Shown: one piece after another, positions 1 through 11,710 of the stretch
Layout: every line of letters starts with the position of its first letter
Position numbering within the stretch: position 1 is the stretch's first letter
From: Stenogyne calaminthoides
Taxonomy: Eukaryota > Streptophyta > Magnoliopsida > Lamiales > Lamiaceae
Length of the DNA stretch: 64,000 nucleotides
Assembly (NCBI GenBank): GCA_037126765.1
Contig: JBBCBC010000017.1
Location: 24,729,916-24,793,915 of the forward strand
Reading direction: 5' to 3'
Notes under the pieces: generated by a model
What the model was told of the DNA's origin: nothing
Database searches by the model: none
What the model saw: only the letters and a program-made list of their open reading frames with translations
Translations under genes and position numbers: made by a program

Positions 1-970
1 AGGTGGAGGTCCTTGTCTCCTCTTCGTAGGGGTGGCCGAGTGTCAACGTCTCAATAGCGTTTAGAGGGCGCCCGAGTCGTAGTTCCTGTTAACAAATAAA
101 AATATTAATATTAATTATGAACTTATTTTACAATTAAATAAATTATATTACTTATTTCCGCCATGCGGTGCTCCAGAATCGACTGGGATCCGGGTTTGTG
201 CACAACAATGCCCCCATCCCCTCCTTGCTGACTCAGGCGATTTTGGCGATTCTTCCAGCACATCTCCTGGTATGCTGGATCGCTCCAAACCGCCACAATC
301 GACGCCCAGACACCTGGGTCCATCTCATCCGTCATATCCAGGCCTTCATCCTTCCACCCGGCATGCCACCTATAAAGCAAGTCCTTGTACCGGGCTTGGG
401 CAAGCTTACAGAACGGCTTGTAGAAATCGGTCGGTGTCAAACTATCCCTCCACTTCGTCTGTTTCTGCATTTCATTAACACAAACTTTATTTAATTTATA
501 TATAACAATATATATATATATATTAAATTAAAATAAGTAATCAATTATTGTATGTACCCTAAACTCGTCGAAGTAGAGTTGTCATTGTTCTTTAGACACG
601 CCTATCCAACTGTGGGCCCCCACAACAATTTTAACTCGCAAAATGGAGTTGGTGGCTAAACCGGAAGCCTCGTGACCAGGTATGATGCTGAAACATATTA
701 AAAAATTAATAAGTATAATCAAATAATTAATTGTATACCTAAACAAATTAGTAAGTAAAAGTTATAATTTACCTTCCTGAGCTCAGATCGATCGACAATC
801 GAACAGTGGGGGCTGAGCAATGATGAACAGAGGTCGAACCTGAGCTCGACCTTGCTGGAGATGACCCTATCGGGGGCGGGTGCTGCGAGTTGGACCTGTC
901 GTGGGTCGGTGGGTGCAGGTTCACCTGAGGTCTAAAGATCCTCTTTCTCCTAGTGCTTTGAGGAACCGAC
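1..970 (-). pseudogene. Plant transposase (Ptta/En/Spm, Transposase_24-like), exons downstream of the insertion
   Basis: Reading right to left: 970-785 is an open Ser/Pro-rich exon ending at a GT donor (AG|GTAAAT). About 640-556 encodes a segment ending YFDEFR before another GT donor, with one in-frame TGA. 478-123 encodes the conserved core, including ALYRWHAG-like, WASIVAVWSDPAYQ and NRQNRLSQ segments, then HKPGSQS, typical of the Transposase_24 family. About 101-1 continues after a TTAACAG acceptor and contains one stop. In CACTA elements this protein is thought to act with the TNP2-type transposase in end binding and transposition. The stops and the E1 insertion between the first exon (28270) and 970 make this copy non-functional. 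Exon limits are inferred from splice-like sites only. Confidence 0.65.
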
Positions 971-2818
971 TGTTGGGATTATACTGAAAAGTATGCTTTT
1001 TACTTTGTATAATCGAAACTAAATTTTCAGACTTATTTACTGAAATAAATTGTTTGTCACTGATGCTTTAAATATGATTGAATATTATATATATTTACTG
1101 CATAACTGTTCAATAATTCGTATGTGTTACACTGTAGTTAATTTAGTGATACCAGATCACAGAAGATTAAATTAACAGTCCCTTGTAACTAAAAGTACGC
1201 CATTCACGACCTAGGTGAAAATGAACAACCATCGCGAAAGGTTGAGGTGTAAGGCTCAGATTGGTTTGTCTTGACCAAGAGATTACACTAGTGCATGACT
1301 GATGCGCTGAATAGGACCTACAGGAGGATAAATTCTTCAGAACTGAACAAGGAAGAATTAGACCTCAGTGGTTCGTTATTTCTTAACCTTCGTCCCTTAA
1401 ATAGGATCACGTGGGATTGGTAACTATTGCTTTGACTTATCATGGGTAGCGAATCAGAAGAGAGAGATTCAATACTTTTTATCTTGGGCAATATTATTGG
1501 TCACGTGTGATTGCTAAGATTTAATACGAAGAATCGTGTGCAAGTACGCTTGCTTGATTTGCCCCCTTGGGAGGTTCATAAGTTTTATCATACCAAATCT
1601 TGCAAGTGGAATTAGTTTCCGGTATGGATAATAATGTTGAACCGTTCCTCGACCAAGGACAAAAGATATTAATTAACGGAAAGCTATTTCAGTGGCTTGA
1701 ATTAATTAATGGGCTAGATAATCTTAAACACGGGAAATAATGACCGGAAGCCATATTGACTATAATATGGGTTAAGATGGATAGTGCAATATTAATTATG
1801 TAGTGGGATTAATTAATATTTATGGGCTTGAATTATATTGTGGTTCAATATTAGATATTCATGATCCATTAGAAGGTACAATCTTAATTCTCCTAAAGGC
1901 CCCCTGAGTAGCCCAACATATAGTCCAATAACTGAAAAGGTGATTAAAATAAAATAAATATTGTTGCTTATATTTCCTCTAAATTTTCAAAAATTATGGA
2001 TAAAAGAGGGAGAAAGATTTTCTTTGAATTTTGTTATGGAATGAAGATATGTATTCTTGGAATACAAGATTATCTCATTAAATTCAAGAAATCCCCCACT
2101 TGGTTATTCATAGTGATATTTCAAAATTTTTGAAAATAGGGGGCAAGAAAGATTTTCTTGATTTTCTTGAAAAGATATTATGGAAGATATGTATTTCTTG
2201 AAATACAAGAATATCTCATAAATTCAAGAAGATCCAAATCTTGGATTCTTGCACACTCAAATTTTCGAAAATAATGCCATAAAATAGAGGAGGTGGAATT
2301 TTGTGGAATATTTTAATTATGGGAAAAAGAATATATGGGATATATTCAAGATTTCTTGGTGACCAAGAAAAGTCTTTTCCCACATTGAAAAATCACTAAA
2401 ATTTCGTTCACCCTCCCTCATATAAATAGGGGATGATTAGTTCATTCCCAAGTACAATTCCATGTGCTGGAAATATTAACAAATCCACATAAGTGGTGCA
2501 ACAAAGTTTATTTTTTCCTTTTGTTAATTGTTCGCGAGTATCCTTCCACCGGATTGTCGAGCAAGGGCTAAGGGAATACTTGGGAAGTCCTTTTGGTTAG
2601 TCCGTCCGACCAAAGCGACTGTCATCCCGAGAGGTACGTTCACGTAAACCCGTAGATTCCGCATGCGTAGGTTTTACGTGGCTTTTTATATGCATGATAT
2701 GTTGTTGTAATTATTATTTGAATTAATATAGGATTAATTCATGCTAGTAATAATTAATGAATTAAATTTGTATTTAAATATTCACCCCGAATAGATCTGT
2801 GCGAATCATTCCCCAACA
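971..2818 (+). repeat. E1 5' LTR
   Basis: 1848 bp, TGTTGGGATTATAC...CCCCAACA. It matches the split 3' LTR (11711-12200 plus about 26813-28179) closely across most of its length. TATAAATAGG at 2421-2430 is a good TATA box, so transcription should start near 2450-2460. Differences from the 3' LTR cluster in the first 400 bp, where CAG/CTG in one copy is altered in the other. Confidence 0.9.
2421..2430 (+). promoter_or_regulatory. TATA box of the E1 5' LTR
   Basis: TATAAATAGG, about 390 bp before the LTR end, the usual place for the U3/R promoter of a plant copia LTR. The same motif is present in the 3' LTR near 27784. Confidence 0.6.
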
Positions 2819-2820
2819 AC

Positions 2821-2833
2821 TGGTATCAGAGCC
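2821..2833 (+). other. E1 primer-binding site (initiator tRNA-Met)
   Basis: TGGTATCAGAGCC two bases after the 5' LTR end. This is the standard plant copia PBS complementary to the 3' end of tRNA-iMet. Confidence 0.9.
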
Positions 2834-4308
2834 ACTGTTTCGGGCTCTGAATTTTTTTAAATTGTAATTTAATTTGTGGACATTAAATTTGAAATTGGAT
2901 AGTAGAACTGTTAGATCTGTTTTGCAGGTATCCAATTGTCATGGATTTTAATGTTTTATTTTGCATGCATATAAACTGTGGTTGATTAATTCGATTCGTT
3001 CGGATTTGTTTTGCCTCGTGAGAAAATCCACGAGTAGACTAGGATTTGTTTGATTTGATCAATTTAATAGACTAGTCTAGATTTAGGTTTATTTATTTTT
3101 TGTAAATAAATTTTAACCGGATCGGGAACGAAGAGACGAAGAATTAAAGGACGAAATCTAGAACCCGTACAGCGTGGCGGCGCTGTCTTTGCACGCTTGG
3201 CGCGCAAGGCGAGGCTGTCGAAAGGCCACAAGAAGATGAAAGGCTTGCCAAGACGGGCGGTGCGCGCTCCAGTCGAAATGACGGGCGAATCGCAGCGGGC
3301 AGGACGGGCGCAGGCTAGTATGGCGCTGTGGAGGACGCTGGGTAGGCAGTAGGCGGGCGAGCAGCGTCTTGGATCTGCGATGAGCGTCGTCGCCGAGATC
3401 TGCCAACGCCTTTGTCGACACTGGGCGGAGGCGTCTTGCGAGGCATTGGCCGGGCGCGACCCGGGCGGAAAAAGCCGAGGTTGGGTATCTAAAGCCGGAC
3501 GGCCGGATGCGGGCGTGCATCCTGCCATTGCGAAGCCGCTTGGCGTGGCGGTCGAGAGACGAAGTATTTTTTTTCGAGACGTGTTTCTTCAAGATAAAGC
3601 CAAGAAAAAATCAAACCATGACAATTGAATAATTTGTGCCCAATATGTTTATTTTTCTTTTTTGCTTGATTTATTTGTGCTTTATCTTATGCTTTATTTA
3701 ATTTGTTTAAATGTGTTTGCATGAGGGTTGCCAAATGAAAAAATCTCAACTTCAAAATTACTAAGTATGTTTTAAATAATTAATTGACAATTTTATTAGG
3801 ATAATAAAATTGAATTAATTTTGACCTCCATGATTTATTTATTTGTGAATTCTTTTGGAGAAATTCCCCACGGACGGACGGTCAAAAGATAGGTTTCACA
3901 TGAATGAATTCCAAACGGATGATTGTGGGTTATTACTAGTGGCGGCGATGACCCTCCCCACGAGGAGGCTCGATCAAAGCAAAATAGTAATCTGTATTTA
4001 ATCATGGTTATTACTTAGGTATAAAATTAATATGCATATACTTCCCTCAAGTCCCCTGTCTAATTTTATATTGGTCAAGTGTGAGCCAACTATTAATCTG
4101 GATATTAAAGGTTTGTAAATCGTTCTTGTTTGTAACACGCTTGAATGTGTTTAAATAATGACCCACCCCACGTGGCTTATTTAAACTGTTTTGAGATGTT
4201 GGCTGATGCATGTTCATTTTTTTTTTTGAGATTTTAAATATAATGAATGTGATCGAACCATGTGATATACTTGTCTTTATTGCATATAGTTGTTTATTTC
4301 AGATCAAA
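2834..4308 (+). other. E1 untranslated leader with a GC-rich block
   Basis: No convincing coding frame between the PBS and gag. 3150-3560 is strikingly GC-rich within AT-rich sequence and holds overlapping open frames on both strands with no recognisable domain. 3600-4300 is AT-rich and contains no ORF of note. The block is best read as a retroelement leader; its open frames are probably a by-product of composition. Confidence 0.6.
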
Positions 4309-4960
4309 GATGTCGTTACCTTTTAATCCTTTGTTATTATATTTTAAAGTCAATACAATATGTATGGAAACTATATTGATTGGAAAATTATAATTGTGTC
4401 TAATCGCACAAAAGCACAAGTGGATTTTGACACACAAAAATCAGATGAGCCAACTGACGAGTCAAAACATACGGGACTCGTCAGATCACCTTGCGAGAGA
4501 TGTCGTCGCTGAAAATGGTGGAGGAAAAACCCGTAAGGGATTACGTCCTCAAAATAGATGGCCCATCTGAACAAACTTGAGATTCTGAGTGCAGATTATG
4601 ATCTAGAGACTCAAGATGATTTGGGTACTTCATTCTCTGCCAGAAAGGTTTTTGAGCATTTTGGCCTCGCTAGCTAATTTGTTGCAAACTTTTGGACTCG
4701 GCAGAAATGATGATAAGACACCAAACTCAAGCTTTGACGGCAAGTGGTCCGTCTTCATCTTCTAGGCCAAGGGTAGGCAAGATAAAGGAGAGGACCAAAG
4801 GCCATAAGCAATAAAACTCAATTGTTGCCAAGGGCAATGGTAAGATGAGGAATGCTCGTTGAGTCAAGGAAAATCCAAAGAGGAAGTGCTTAAGCTGCGG
4901 TGAGAGAGGACAATGGAGGTTTTGCCTGTTCCAACCCCAAAAGGAACGGAAAGAAAGGTA
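4309..4960 (+). pseudogene. E1 gag (degenerate, internally deleted)
   Basis: Gag forms the virus-like particle that packages the element RNA. An ATG at 4309 is followed by a DWKIIIVSNRTKAQ segment in another frame, then after an apparent deletion by MVEEKPVRDYVLK and HLNKLEILSADYDLETQ segments typical of the copia gag (UBN2/Retrotran_gag) family. Near 4888-4935 is a zinc-knuckle remnant, CLSCGERGQWRFC, in which the usual His of the CCHC box reads Gln and spacing is altered. Several frame changes separate the pieces. Confidence 0.65.
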
Positions 4961-5004
4961 ATTCTCACACACTAGTTGTTGAAACTTGTTTAGCGGCGTA
5001 TACT

Positions 5005-6500
5005 TCTCATTCGTGGGTGGTTGATACGAGATCCACTAATCATGTTGGCTTCACGGGTTCTAAATGATCCCGCAACGAGTGGGAGTGAGATCCTCATCAT
5101 TAATCGGGCAACGTTATTTAAAGTAGAAGACATTGCAATGCTACGTAAGTGGCGGATATTGCGATCTTTACGGTAGTAACGATTATTGCAATACCTAAGT
5201 AGCAGACATTGCAATGCTACATGAGTAGCAGTTTAAGCAGTGGGAGAAGTGCACCTATCTTTTGAAGATAAAGTTTTTTGAGATTATCTTTGTGTTCCCA
5301 GTTTTAGAAAGAATTCACTTTCAGTTTCTAAAATTCGATTAAAGGACACTAACTTTCTTCTAATAAGAATGACATCATTTTTTGAAATGATGAGTGTATC
5401 TATTACGGGACATTGATGGAAAATCTCTATACAATTAACTGTGCACACCACTCAATTAAATGTATCCTATAACACATCAATCAAGCTTTCGAGAAAAGAA
5501 AACGTTCATCGACTTGAACGAGACACTTCTTTTGGCATCTAAGATTAGGTCATATAAATCCAAAGAGGATCCAAAGGTTGGTGAAAGATGGTTTCTTTGG
5601 AGCGTCTCCAAGTTGAATCGATTCCAACTCGCGAATCATGTTTGGAGGGTAATATGACCAAGAGGGCATTTGGAGCCAAGGGGAATAGGACCAAAGAAGT
5701 GTTAGAGATCGTTCACACAGATGTATGTAGTCCAATGTCAACCAAAGCAAGAGGAGGTTATGAGTAATTTTATTGATGATTACTCAAGGTATATTTTCCT
5801 TATGAAGCATGAATCTGAGACCTTTGAGAAATTCTAAGAATTTAAGGCTCAAGCAGAGAATCATATGGAAAAACGTATCAAGTCTCTACGATCTGATCGT
5901 GGAGGCGAATACCTCAAACAATGATTTTTTGAACTACTTATCTGATGAAGGGATTGTATCCCGACTCATCGCACGGGAACCCCTCAACAAAATGGGGTTT
6001 GCAGAGCGGAGCAACATAATTCTTTTGGAAATGGTTAGATCAATGATGAGTTATACGGATCTTCCCGAGTCGTTCTGGGGTCATACCTTGGAAAACAACA
6101 ACTTACATTCTGAACTTGGTGCTACCCAAATCGGTTCCCAAAACTGCCAAAGAATTGTGGACCGGGCGCAAGCCTAGTATGAGACACATGAGAACTTTGG
6201 GGTGTCCAGGCCTACATGTTGTTGGACAAGGAAGCCGGTAAGTTGGATCCTCGGTCAAGAATTAAGGTGTTTTTTGTAGGATACCCCAGGGAACAAAAGG
6301 GTGTATGTTCTATAGTTCAAGATCAAAAGATGGACATCCGCACCCACTTTAGATTTTGGAAGAAAACTATATGAACCAAAGAAAACCCAGAAGTGAGATT
6401 ACCTTAAATGAGCTTAGAGGGCAAACCTCAATGCCAATCGCATCTTAGATGATATACCAAATGATACGCCACAACCGAGACCTCGTTATAGTGGGAGGGT
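5005..6500 (+). pseudogene. E1 protease and integrase region (degenerate)
   Basis: Protease: SWVVDTRSTNHV near 5015 corresponds to the copia D-[ST]-G active site, but the Gly reads Arg. A repetitive insertion with GCAATGCTAC-like units follows (5100-5230). From about 5640 a GAG-pre-integrase/integrase segment is readable: KRAFGAKGN, EIVHTDVCSPMSTKARGGY, then IDDYSRYIF after a stop, and SLRSDRGGEYL, the expected retroviral-type integrase core (first two acidic positions). 5809-6177 stays open over the second half. The integrase C-terminal part continues in fragments to about 6500. Integrase would insert the cDNA copy into the genome. Stops and frame changes make it inactive as read. Confidence 0.75.
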
Positions 6501-6549
6501 TGTTAGACGACAAAAGAGAGATTCATGGGAATAGGAGAGTCCTCGGACT

Positions 6550-6846
6550 TGATTCCCGGAATCAGACCCATGGACATATGACGAGGCACTCCAAGATAAG
6601 GATGCAGATTCTTGGCAAACAACAATGAAAGCCAAAGTGGGTTTTATGTTTCATAATAGAATGTGGGAGCTAGTCGAACCACTTAATGGGGTCAAACCCA
6701 TTGTATGAAAGTTGGTATATAAGAGGAAAAGAGGACTGGACGTGAAGGTTGAAACCTTTAAAGCAAGACTAATGGCGAAAGGTTATACTCAGAAAGAAAG
6801 GGATCGATTATGAGGAAACTTTTTCGCCTGTAGCCATGCTTAAGTC
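6550..6846 (+). pseudogene. E1 reverse transcriptase, N-terminal part, cut by E3
   Basis: Fragments such as DSWQTTMKAKV, MWELVEPLNGVKPI and FKARLMAKGYTQKE are the copia RVT_2 N-terminal region. The frame runs to the AAGTC target at 6842-6846, where E3 was inserted; the remainder begins after the second AAGTC at 10314-10318 and resumes in phase. One extra base near 6800 shifts the frame before the junction. Confidence 0.8.
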
Positions 6847-8512
6847 TGTTGGGATATTTTAGTTTTGATGAATTATGCCAAAACATTATCAACTTGTGTT
6901 TTTGAAGCTAATCTACAGATAACAAGTTGAGGGGGAATGAGAGAACAAATTGAGGGGGAACTCACGAAATCAGACGTAGATGATCGAGATCAGACGAGGC
7001 TGCAGACGAGACTGATAGAGATCAGATGAGTAAGATGAGTTCTGGAGTTAACTGATGAGCTGAGCAAAATCAGAAGAAAAGATAAGCTAAGCCACGGTGA
7101 TCGGAAGAATCGAAGGTCAAAAGATCGATGACGAAGCGGACTGATCGAGAAGACCAGATCGGATGACCGGATATTTCAAGATCGAAGAAAAGGTTGCGAT
7201 CGAAGAGGGAGCGGAGATGAGATCGATCGAGATCGACGTGATCAAGATCGGATATGAAGATGTGCGGATGATCAAGATCGACGTGATTGAGATCGGATGT
7301 GCTAAACCGATATGCTAACCTAATATGCTAACCGATGTACTAACTGACGCAGATATTAACCGATATGCCGACTGATGCTATAATCGATTTGATCATGTGA
7401 TTTGATCGGATCAAGCGAGAAGAAATCGATATCGTAACCGTAAATCTGATACCGGATCGGAAAAGAAGTCATCAAGAGAAGTCATCTCAAGTCATATTCA
7501 TCGAGAATCGACGCTATCGATGATCGGTTAGCTCGAAAGTCTTAGTGACGCGAGGGTCGATTGTTCAAGACAAGAAGAATCGAACTCGGATCAAACTCGA
7601 GTGTCGATATCGGACGGACAAGGTCCGCTGAAGAGAAGTCAGCTGAAGGCTCAGATAGACCCGAAGGCTCAGATGGAACTGAAGACACTGAGACTCAGAA
7701 GATCCTGAAGAATATAGCCGTTAGATTCAGCTGACGAGGACCAATGAGAGGAAGACAACTTGACTGAAAAAGTCTGCGAGAGCTCTGAGAATAGTATGGA
7801 TTTGAATGTGACTCCTTCCAACGGTAACATTCAAATCCACACTATAAATACAAGTTCTTCCTTCATTCTAAAGAGGTGGAAGAGTGTTGAAGCTACAGAG
7901 CCAAATCATCTAGCCTTTCCACCATAGAACACAGAGCAAGAAATACACGCATACATTCAAGAAGTGTTCTACCCTAGATCTAAGCATAAATGCCATATCC
8001 CAAGCTTAGAGAGATTTTCCCAACCTTAGCATTGAGGCTAAACAAATGTAAGGGAAAATCTCACCCTAGTTGGAAACCAAACAAACCTTTACCCAAACCA
8101 GTTGGTCGGTTAAGTTTGTAGGTGAGTGTGAACTCGGTAAAAATCTAGCAATCCCGAAAGGGAGGGTAGGCAATCCCGTGAGGGTGATAAGTCCCGTTTG
8201 AGTGTGAACTCGGTAAACATCTATTGGGTGTTGGACTAACACGTTAAACTAAGTCCGATTGGTTTTAGTAGGTGCCCCGATGATAGGGAAGAGTGGATGT
8301 AGGAGTTGCACTCCGAACCACTATAAAATCGTGTGTTCTTTACTGCTTTATGTTTATACTTGTCATATGCATTCTATCATAAGCAAAACAACACACATGA
8401 GTTTAAAATGCAAAAATCTGGAATCACTCTGCCCTCACCCCTGTTTTATATGCATCGAACTGAAATGTTTTTTCAAGACGCCGCATAAAATTGGTTTTAA
8501 CCGGGACCATCA
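6847..8512 (+). repeat. E3 5' LTR
   Basis: 1666 bp, TGTTGGGATATTTTAG...GGGACCATCA. TATA box CTATAAATA at 7842-7850. The first 940 bp is rich in GATCGA/GATCAGA motifs and compares poorly with the 3' LTR only at CAG/CTG positions; the rest matches the 3' LTR almost base for base. Confidence 0.9.
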
Positions 8513-8653
8513 ATTGGTATCAGAGCGGGTAGTTCAACAGGTCACCAGTTTTCAAAGTGACCACCTGAACTGATCTTTTTAAAACAAAAACCCGATCTCT
8601 GTGTAAATGCATATATTCTAATGTTTTGGCGTCATTATCAAAAAGGGGGAAAT
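8513..8653 (+). other. E3 internal region: PBS and PPT only
   Basis: PBS TGGTATCAGAGCGG at 8515-8528 (tRNA-iMet type) and polypurine tract AAAAAGGGGGAAAT at 8640-8653, immediately before the 3' LTR. The 110 bp between has no ORF of significance. Confidence 0.9.
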
Positions 8654-10313
8654 TGTTGGGATATTTTAGTTTTGATGAATTATGCCAAAACATTATCAAC
8701 TTGTGTTTTTGAAGCTAATCTGGATAACAAGTTGAGGGGGGAATGAGAGAACAAATTGAGGGGGAACTCACTTAAATCGGGCGTAGATGATCGAGAGATC
8801 GAGGCGAATTGCATTTATTTTGATCGAGATCGGATGAGTAAGATGAGTTCGAGTTAATCGATGAGCCGAGCAAAATCGTAAGAAAAGATAAGCTAGGCAA
8901 TACCGATCGGAAGAATCGGAAGGTCAAAAGATCGGATGACCGAAATGGACTGATCGTAAGACCGGATCGGATGACCGGATGACCAAGATCGGAAGAAAAG
9001 GTTGCGATCGTAAGAGGAGAGAGATGAGATCGACGAGATCGACGCGTGATCGAGATCGATATGAAGATGTGCGGATGATCAAGATCGACGTGATTGAGAT
9101 CGGATGTGCTAAACCGATATGTTAACCTAATATGCTAACTCGATGTACTAATCGATGCAGATACACCGATATGTCGACTGATGCTATAATCGATTTGATC
9201 ATGTGAGCCGATCGATCAAAGAGAAGAAATCGATATCGTAACCCGTAAATCGAGATACCGGATCGGAAAAGAAGTCATCAAGAGAAGTCATCGAAGTCAT
9301 ATTCACTGAGAATCGAACGCCATCGGATGATCGGGTTACTCGAGTCTTTAGTGACTGAGGGTCGATTGTTCAAGACAAGAAGAAGAACTCGGTCCACTTC
9401 GAGTGTCAAGATACCCGATCGCATAAGGTCCGCCAAGAGAAGTCACCAAGGCTCAGATAGACCAAGGCTCGGGGATGGGAATCAAGACACCGAGACTCGG
9501 AAGATCCTCAAGAATATACCAGTTAGATTCAAATTTGACGAGGACCAATGAGAGGAAGACAACCAACAGAAAAAAGTCATAGAAAGCATAGAATAGTATG
9601 GATTTGAATGTGACTCCTTCCAACGGTAACATTCAAATCCACACTATAAATACAAGTTCTTCCTTCATTCTAAAGAGGTGGAAGAGTGTTGAAGCTACAG
9701 AGCCAAATCATCTAGCCTTTCCACCATAGAACACAGAGCAAGAAATACACGCATACATTCAAGAAGTGTTCTACCCTAGATCTAAGCATAAATGCCATAT
9801 CCCAAGCTTAGAGAGATTTTCCCAACCTTAGCATTGAGGCTAAACAAATGTAAGGGAAAATCTCACCCTAGTTGGAAACCAAACAAACCTTTACCCAAAC
9901 CAGTTGGTCGGTTAAGTTAGTAGGTGAGTGTGAACTCGGTAAAAATCTAGCAATCTCGAAAGGGAGGGTAGGCAATCCCGTGAGGGTGATAAGTCCCGTT
10001 TGAGTGTGAACTCGGTAAACATCTATTGGGTGTTGGACTAACACGTTAAACTAAGTCCAGTTGGTTTAGTAGGTGCCCCCGATGATAGGGAAGAGTGGAT
10101 GTAGGAGTTGCACTCCGAACCACTATAAAATCGTGTGTTCTTTACTGCTTTATGTTTATACTTGTCATATGCATTCTATTATAAGCAAAACAACACACAT
10201 GAGTTTAAAATGCAAAAATCTGGAATCACTCTGCCCTCACCCCTGTTTTATATGCATCGAACTGAAATGTTTTGCTTCCGCACGCGCAAAATCGGTTTTA
10301 ACCGGGACCATCA
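8654..10313 (+). repeat. E3 3' LTR
   Basis: 1660 bp, same ends as the 5' copy; TATA CTATAAATA near 9642-9650. Small ORFs in it (for example 9327-9551) are chance frames. Compared with the 5' LTR it has fewer CAG/CTG in 8700-9590 but is nearly identical from 9597 on. Confidence 0.9.
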
Positions 10314-10318
10314 AAGTC

Positions 10319-11090
10319 CATCCGTATTCTCTTATCGATTGCTGTGCATTTTGACTTTAAAATCTGGCAGATGGATGTCAAGACAGCTTTCCTTAACGGA
10401 AGTCTTGATGAAGAGATCTATATGCAACAACCCCAAGGTTTCATTGAAACAGGCCAAGAACATCTTGTTTGTAAGCTCAAGAAGTCCATTTACGGACTCA
10501 AACAGGCATCCAGAGCTTGGAACCAATGTTTTGATCATGTTATAAAATCTTATGGGTTTGATCAAAACAAGTTTGAAAGTTGTGTGTATAAAAAGTGTGT
10601 CGGAACTGCATTGGTATTCTTAGTACTATACGTAGATGACATTGTGATCATCGGGAACGATGTTAAGGTGTGGTCAGACGTAAGGGCATGGCATTTCAAA
10701 ACAGTTTGATATGAAAGACTTAGGGAAAGCCGGACACATCCTTGGGATCAAGATTACTAGAGATCGCAAGAAAAGGATGATCGGGTTATCGCAAGTATTC
10801 ATACATTGACATCGGGTTTTAAACGCGAAAGATGCAAGATTCCAAGAAAGGATTCGTACCTTTCGGACTTGGAATCCATCTATCCAAGAAAATGTCCCCT
10901 AAGACTTAAAAAAGGAGATAGATGACATGAAAGGCATTCCTTGTGCTTGGGGAGGGAAACCTTATGTATGCAATCTTTGTGTACGAGACCGGATATATGC
11001 TTTGCCGTAGGCATGGTAGCAAGATATCGAGTAACCCAGAAAATTAATCGACGACGAGTTAAAAATATTTCAAGTATCTGAAAAAAAACT
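10319..11090 (+). pseudogene. E1 reverse transcriptase, C-terminal part
   Basis: Resumes the RVT_2 domain after the E3 target duplication. Readable motifs in 10344-10709 are WQMDVKTAFLNG, EEIYMQQPQGF, KLKKSIYGLKQASRAW and the catalytic LYVDDIVII box (about 10626-10652), all intact in one frame. The palm then shifts frame near 10690, and MKDLGKAGHILGIKITRDR follows in another frame. From 10720 the sequence is degraded with altered CAG/CTG. The enzyme would copy the element RNA to DNA in the virus-like particle. Confidence 0.85.
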
Positions 11091-11635
11091 CGGGATAGAA
11101 TGTTGATTTATCAGTCAGATACTCCAATCCCCATCGGCTACATGGACTCGGATTTCCAATCAGATTTAGATTCCAGAGATTATCTGCCTCAGTTAGTGTG
11201 TTTCCATTTGGGAAGTGTAGCCATCAAATGGACGAGTGTGAAGCAGAAATGCATCACTGACTCAACCATGGAAGTCGGGTAAGTAATTGCTTGTGAAGCG
11301 TTGAAAGAACCGATTGGGCTCTAGACCTTCTTAGTGGACTTGGATGGTGTTCTCAATTTGTTCAGCAATATACGCTAAAGGGGTTGCAAATTCAAGAGAA
11401 CCAAGAGTCCACGAGTCAAACAAACACATTAAAGGAAAGACATCTTATACGAGAAATCGTTAAGAGAGGAGATATAGATGTGGCAAAGATAGCGTTTGAG
11501 GACAGCCTAGCAGATCCATTCACAAAGCGTCTGCCTCTGAATACATTCGAGAGACATGTGAGTGGAATGGGTGTCAAGACCGATTGTCAATCTGCTTTGA
11601 GTATAAGTGGGAGAAATTATTAGGTTCGTGTAGGT
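11091..11635 (+). pseudogene. E1 RNase H domain and pol C-terminus
   Basis: IGYMDSDFQSDLDSR, VAIKWTSVKQKCITDSTME and then, after frame breaks, ASTSQTNT-like and DSLADPFTKRLPLNTFERH. These are the copia RNase H core and the typical pol tail (ADPFTK). Where members normally read STMEAEY, the bases here read GTCGGGTAAG, giving a stop, one of the CAG-type changes discussed in the findings. Confidence 0.8.
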
Positions 11636-11710
11636 GACATTAGATGTCACGGACTACTCGAGACGTGTTGTAGTATACTTAAAAGCAGACTTTGAGTATA
11701 AGTGGGAGAT
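11636..11710 (+). other. E1 3' untranslated stretch and polypurine tract
   Basis: GTATAAGTGGGAGAT occurs directly before the 3' LTR (11696-11710) and an almost identical copy lies at 11601-11616. The last is the likely plus-strand primer site. Confidence 0.7.

Larger units (their letters stand above)
6847..10313 (+). mobile_element. E3: LTR retroelement with a 141-bp internal region
   Basis: Two 1.66-kb LTRs (6847-8512, 8654-10313) flank 141 bp containing a PBS and a purine tract but no coding sequence. The 5-bp target duplication AAGTC is at 6842-6846 and 10314-10318. R-U5 is shared with E4 and the PPT type with E2 and E4, so E3 is a non-autonomous member of that Sirevirus-like group. LTRs are nearly identical from about 7790 to 8512, indicating a recent insertion. 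It would depend on proteins supplied by a relative. Confidence 0.9.

Noticed and set aside
168..494. Plus-strand ORFs over the CACTA exon
   Set aside because: Shadows of the minus-strand Transposase_24-like exon, which has the recognisable motifs.
3064..3628. Overlapping ORFs on both strands in the GC-rich block of E1
   Set aside because: GC-rich sequence lacks stops; no domain, and the location is an untranslated retroelement leader.
6900..9590. Methylation-driven C-to-T decay as explanation of LTR differences
   Set aside because: Changes create CG from CAG/CTG and include 1-base losses, the opposite of deamination.
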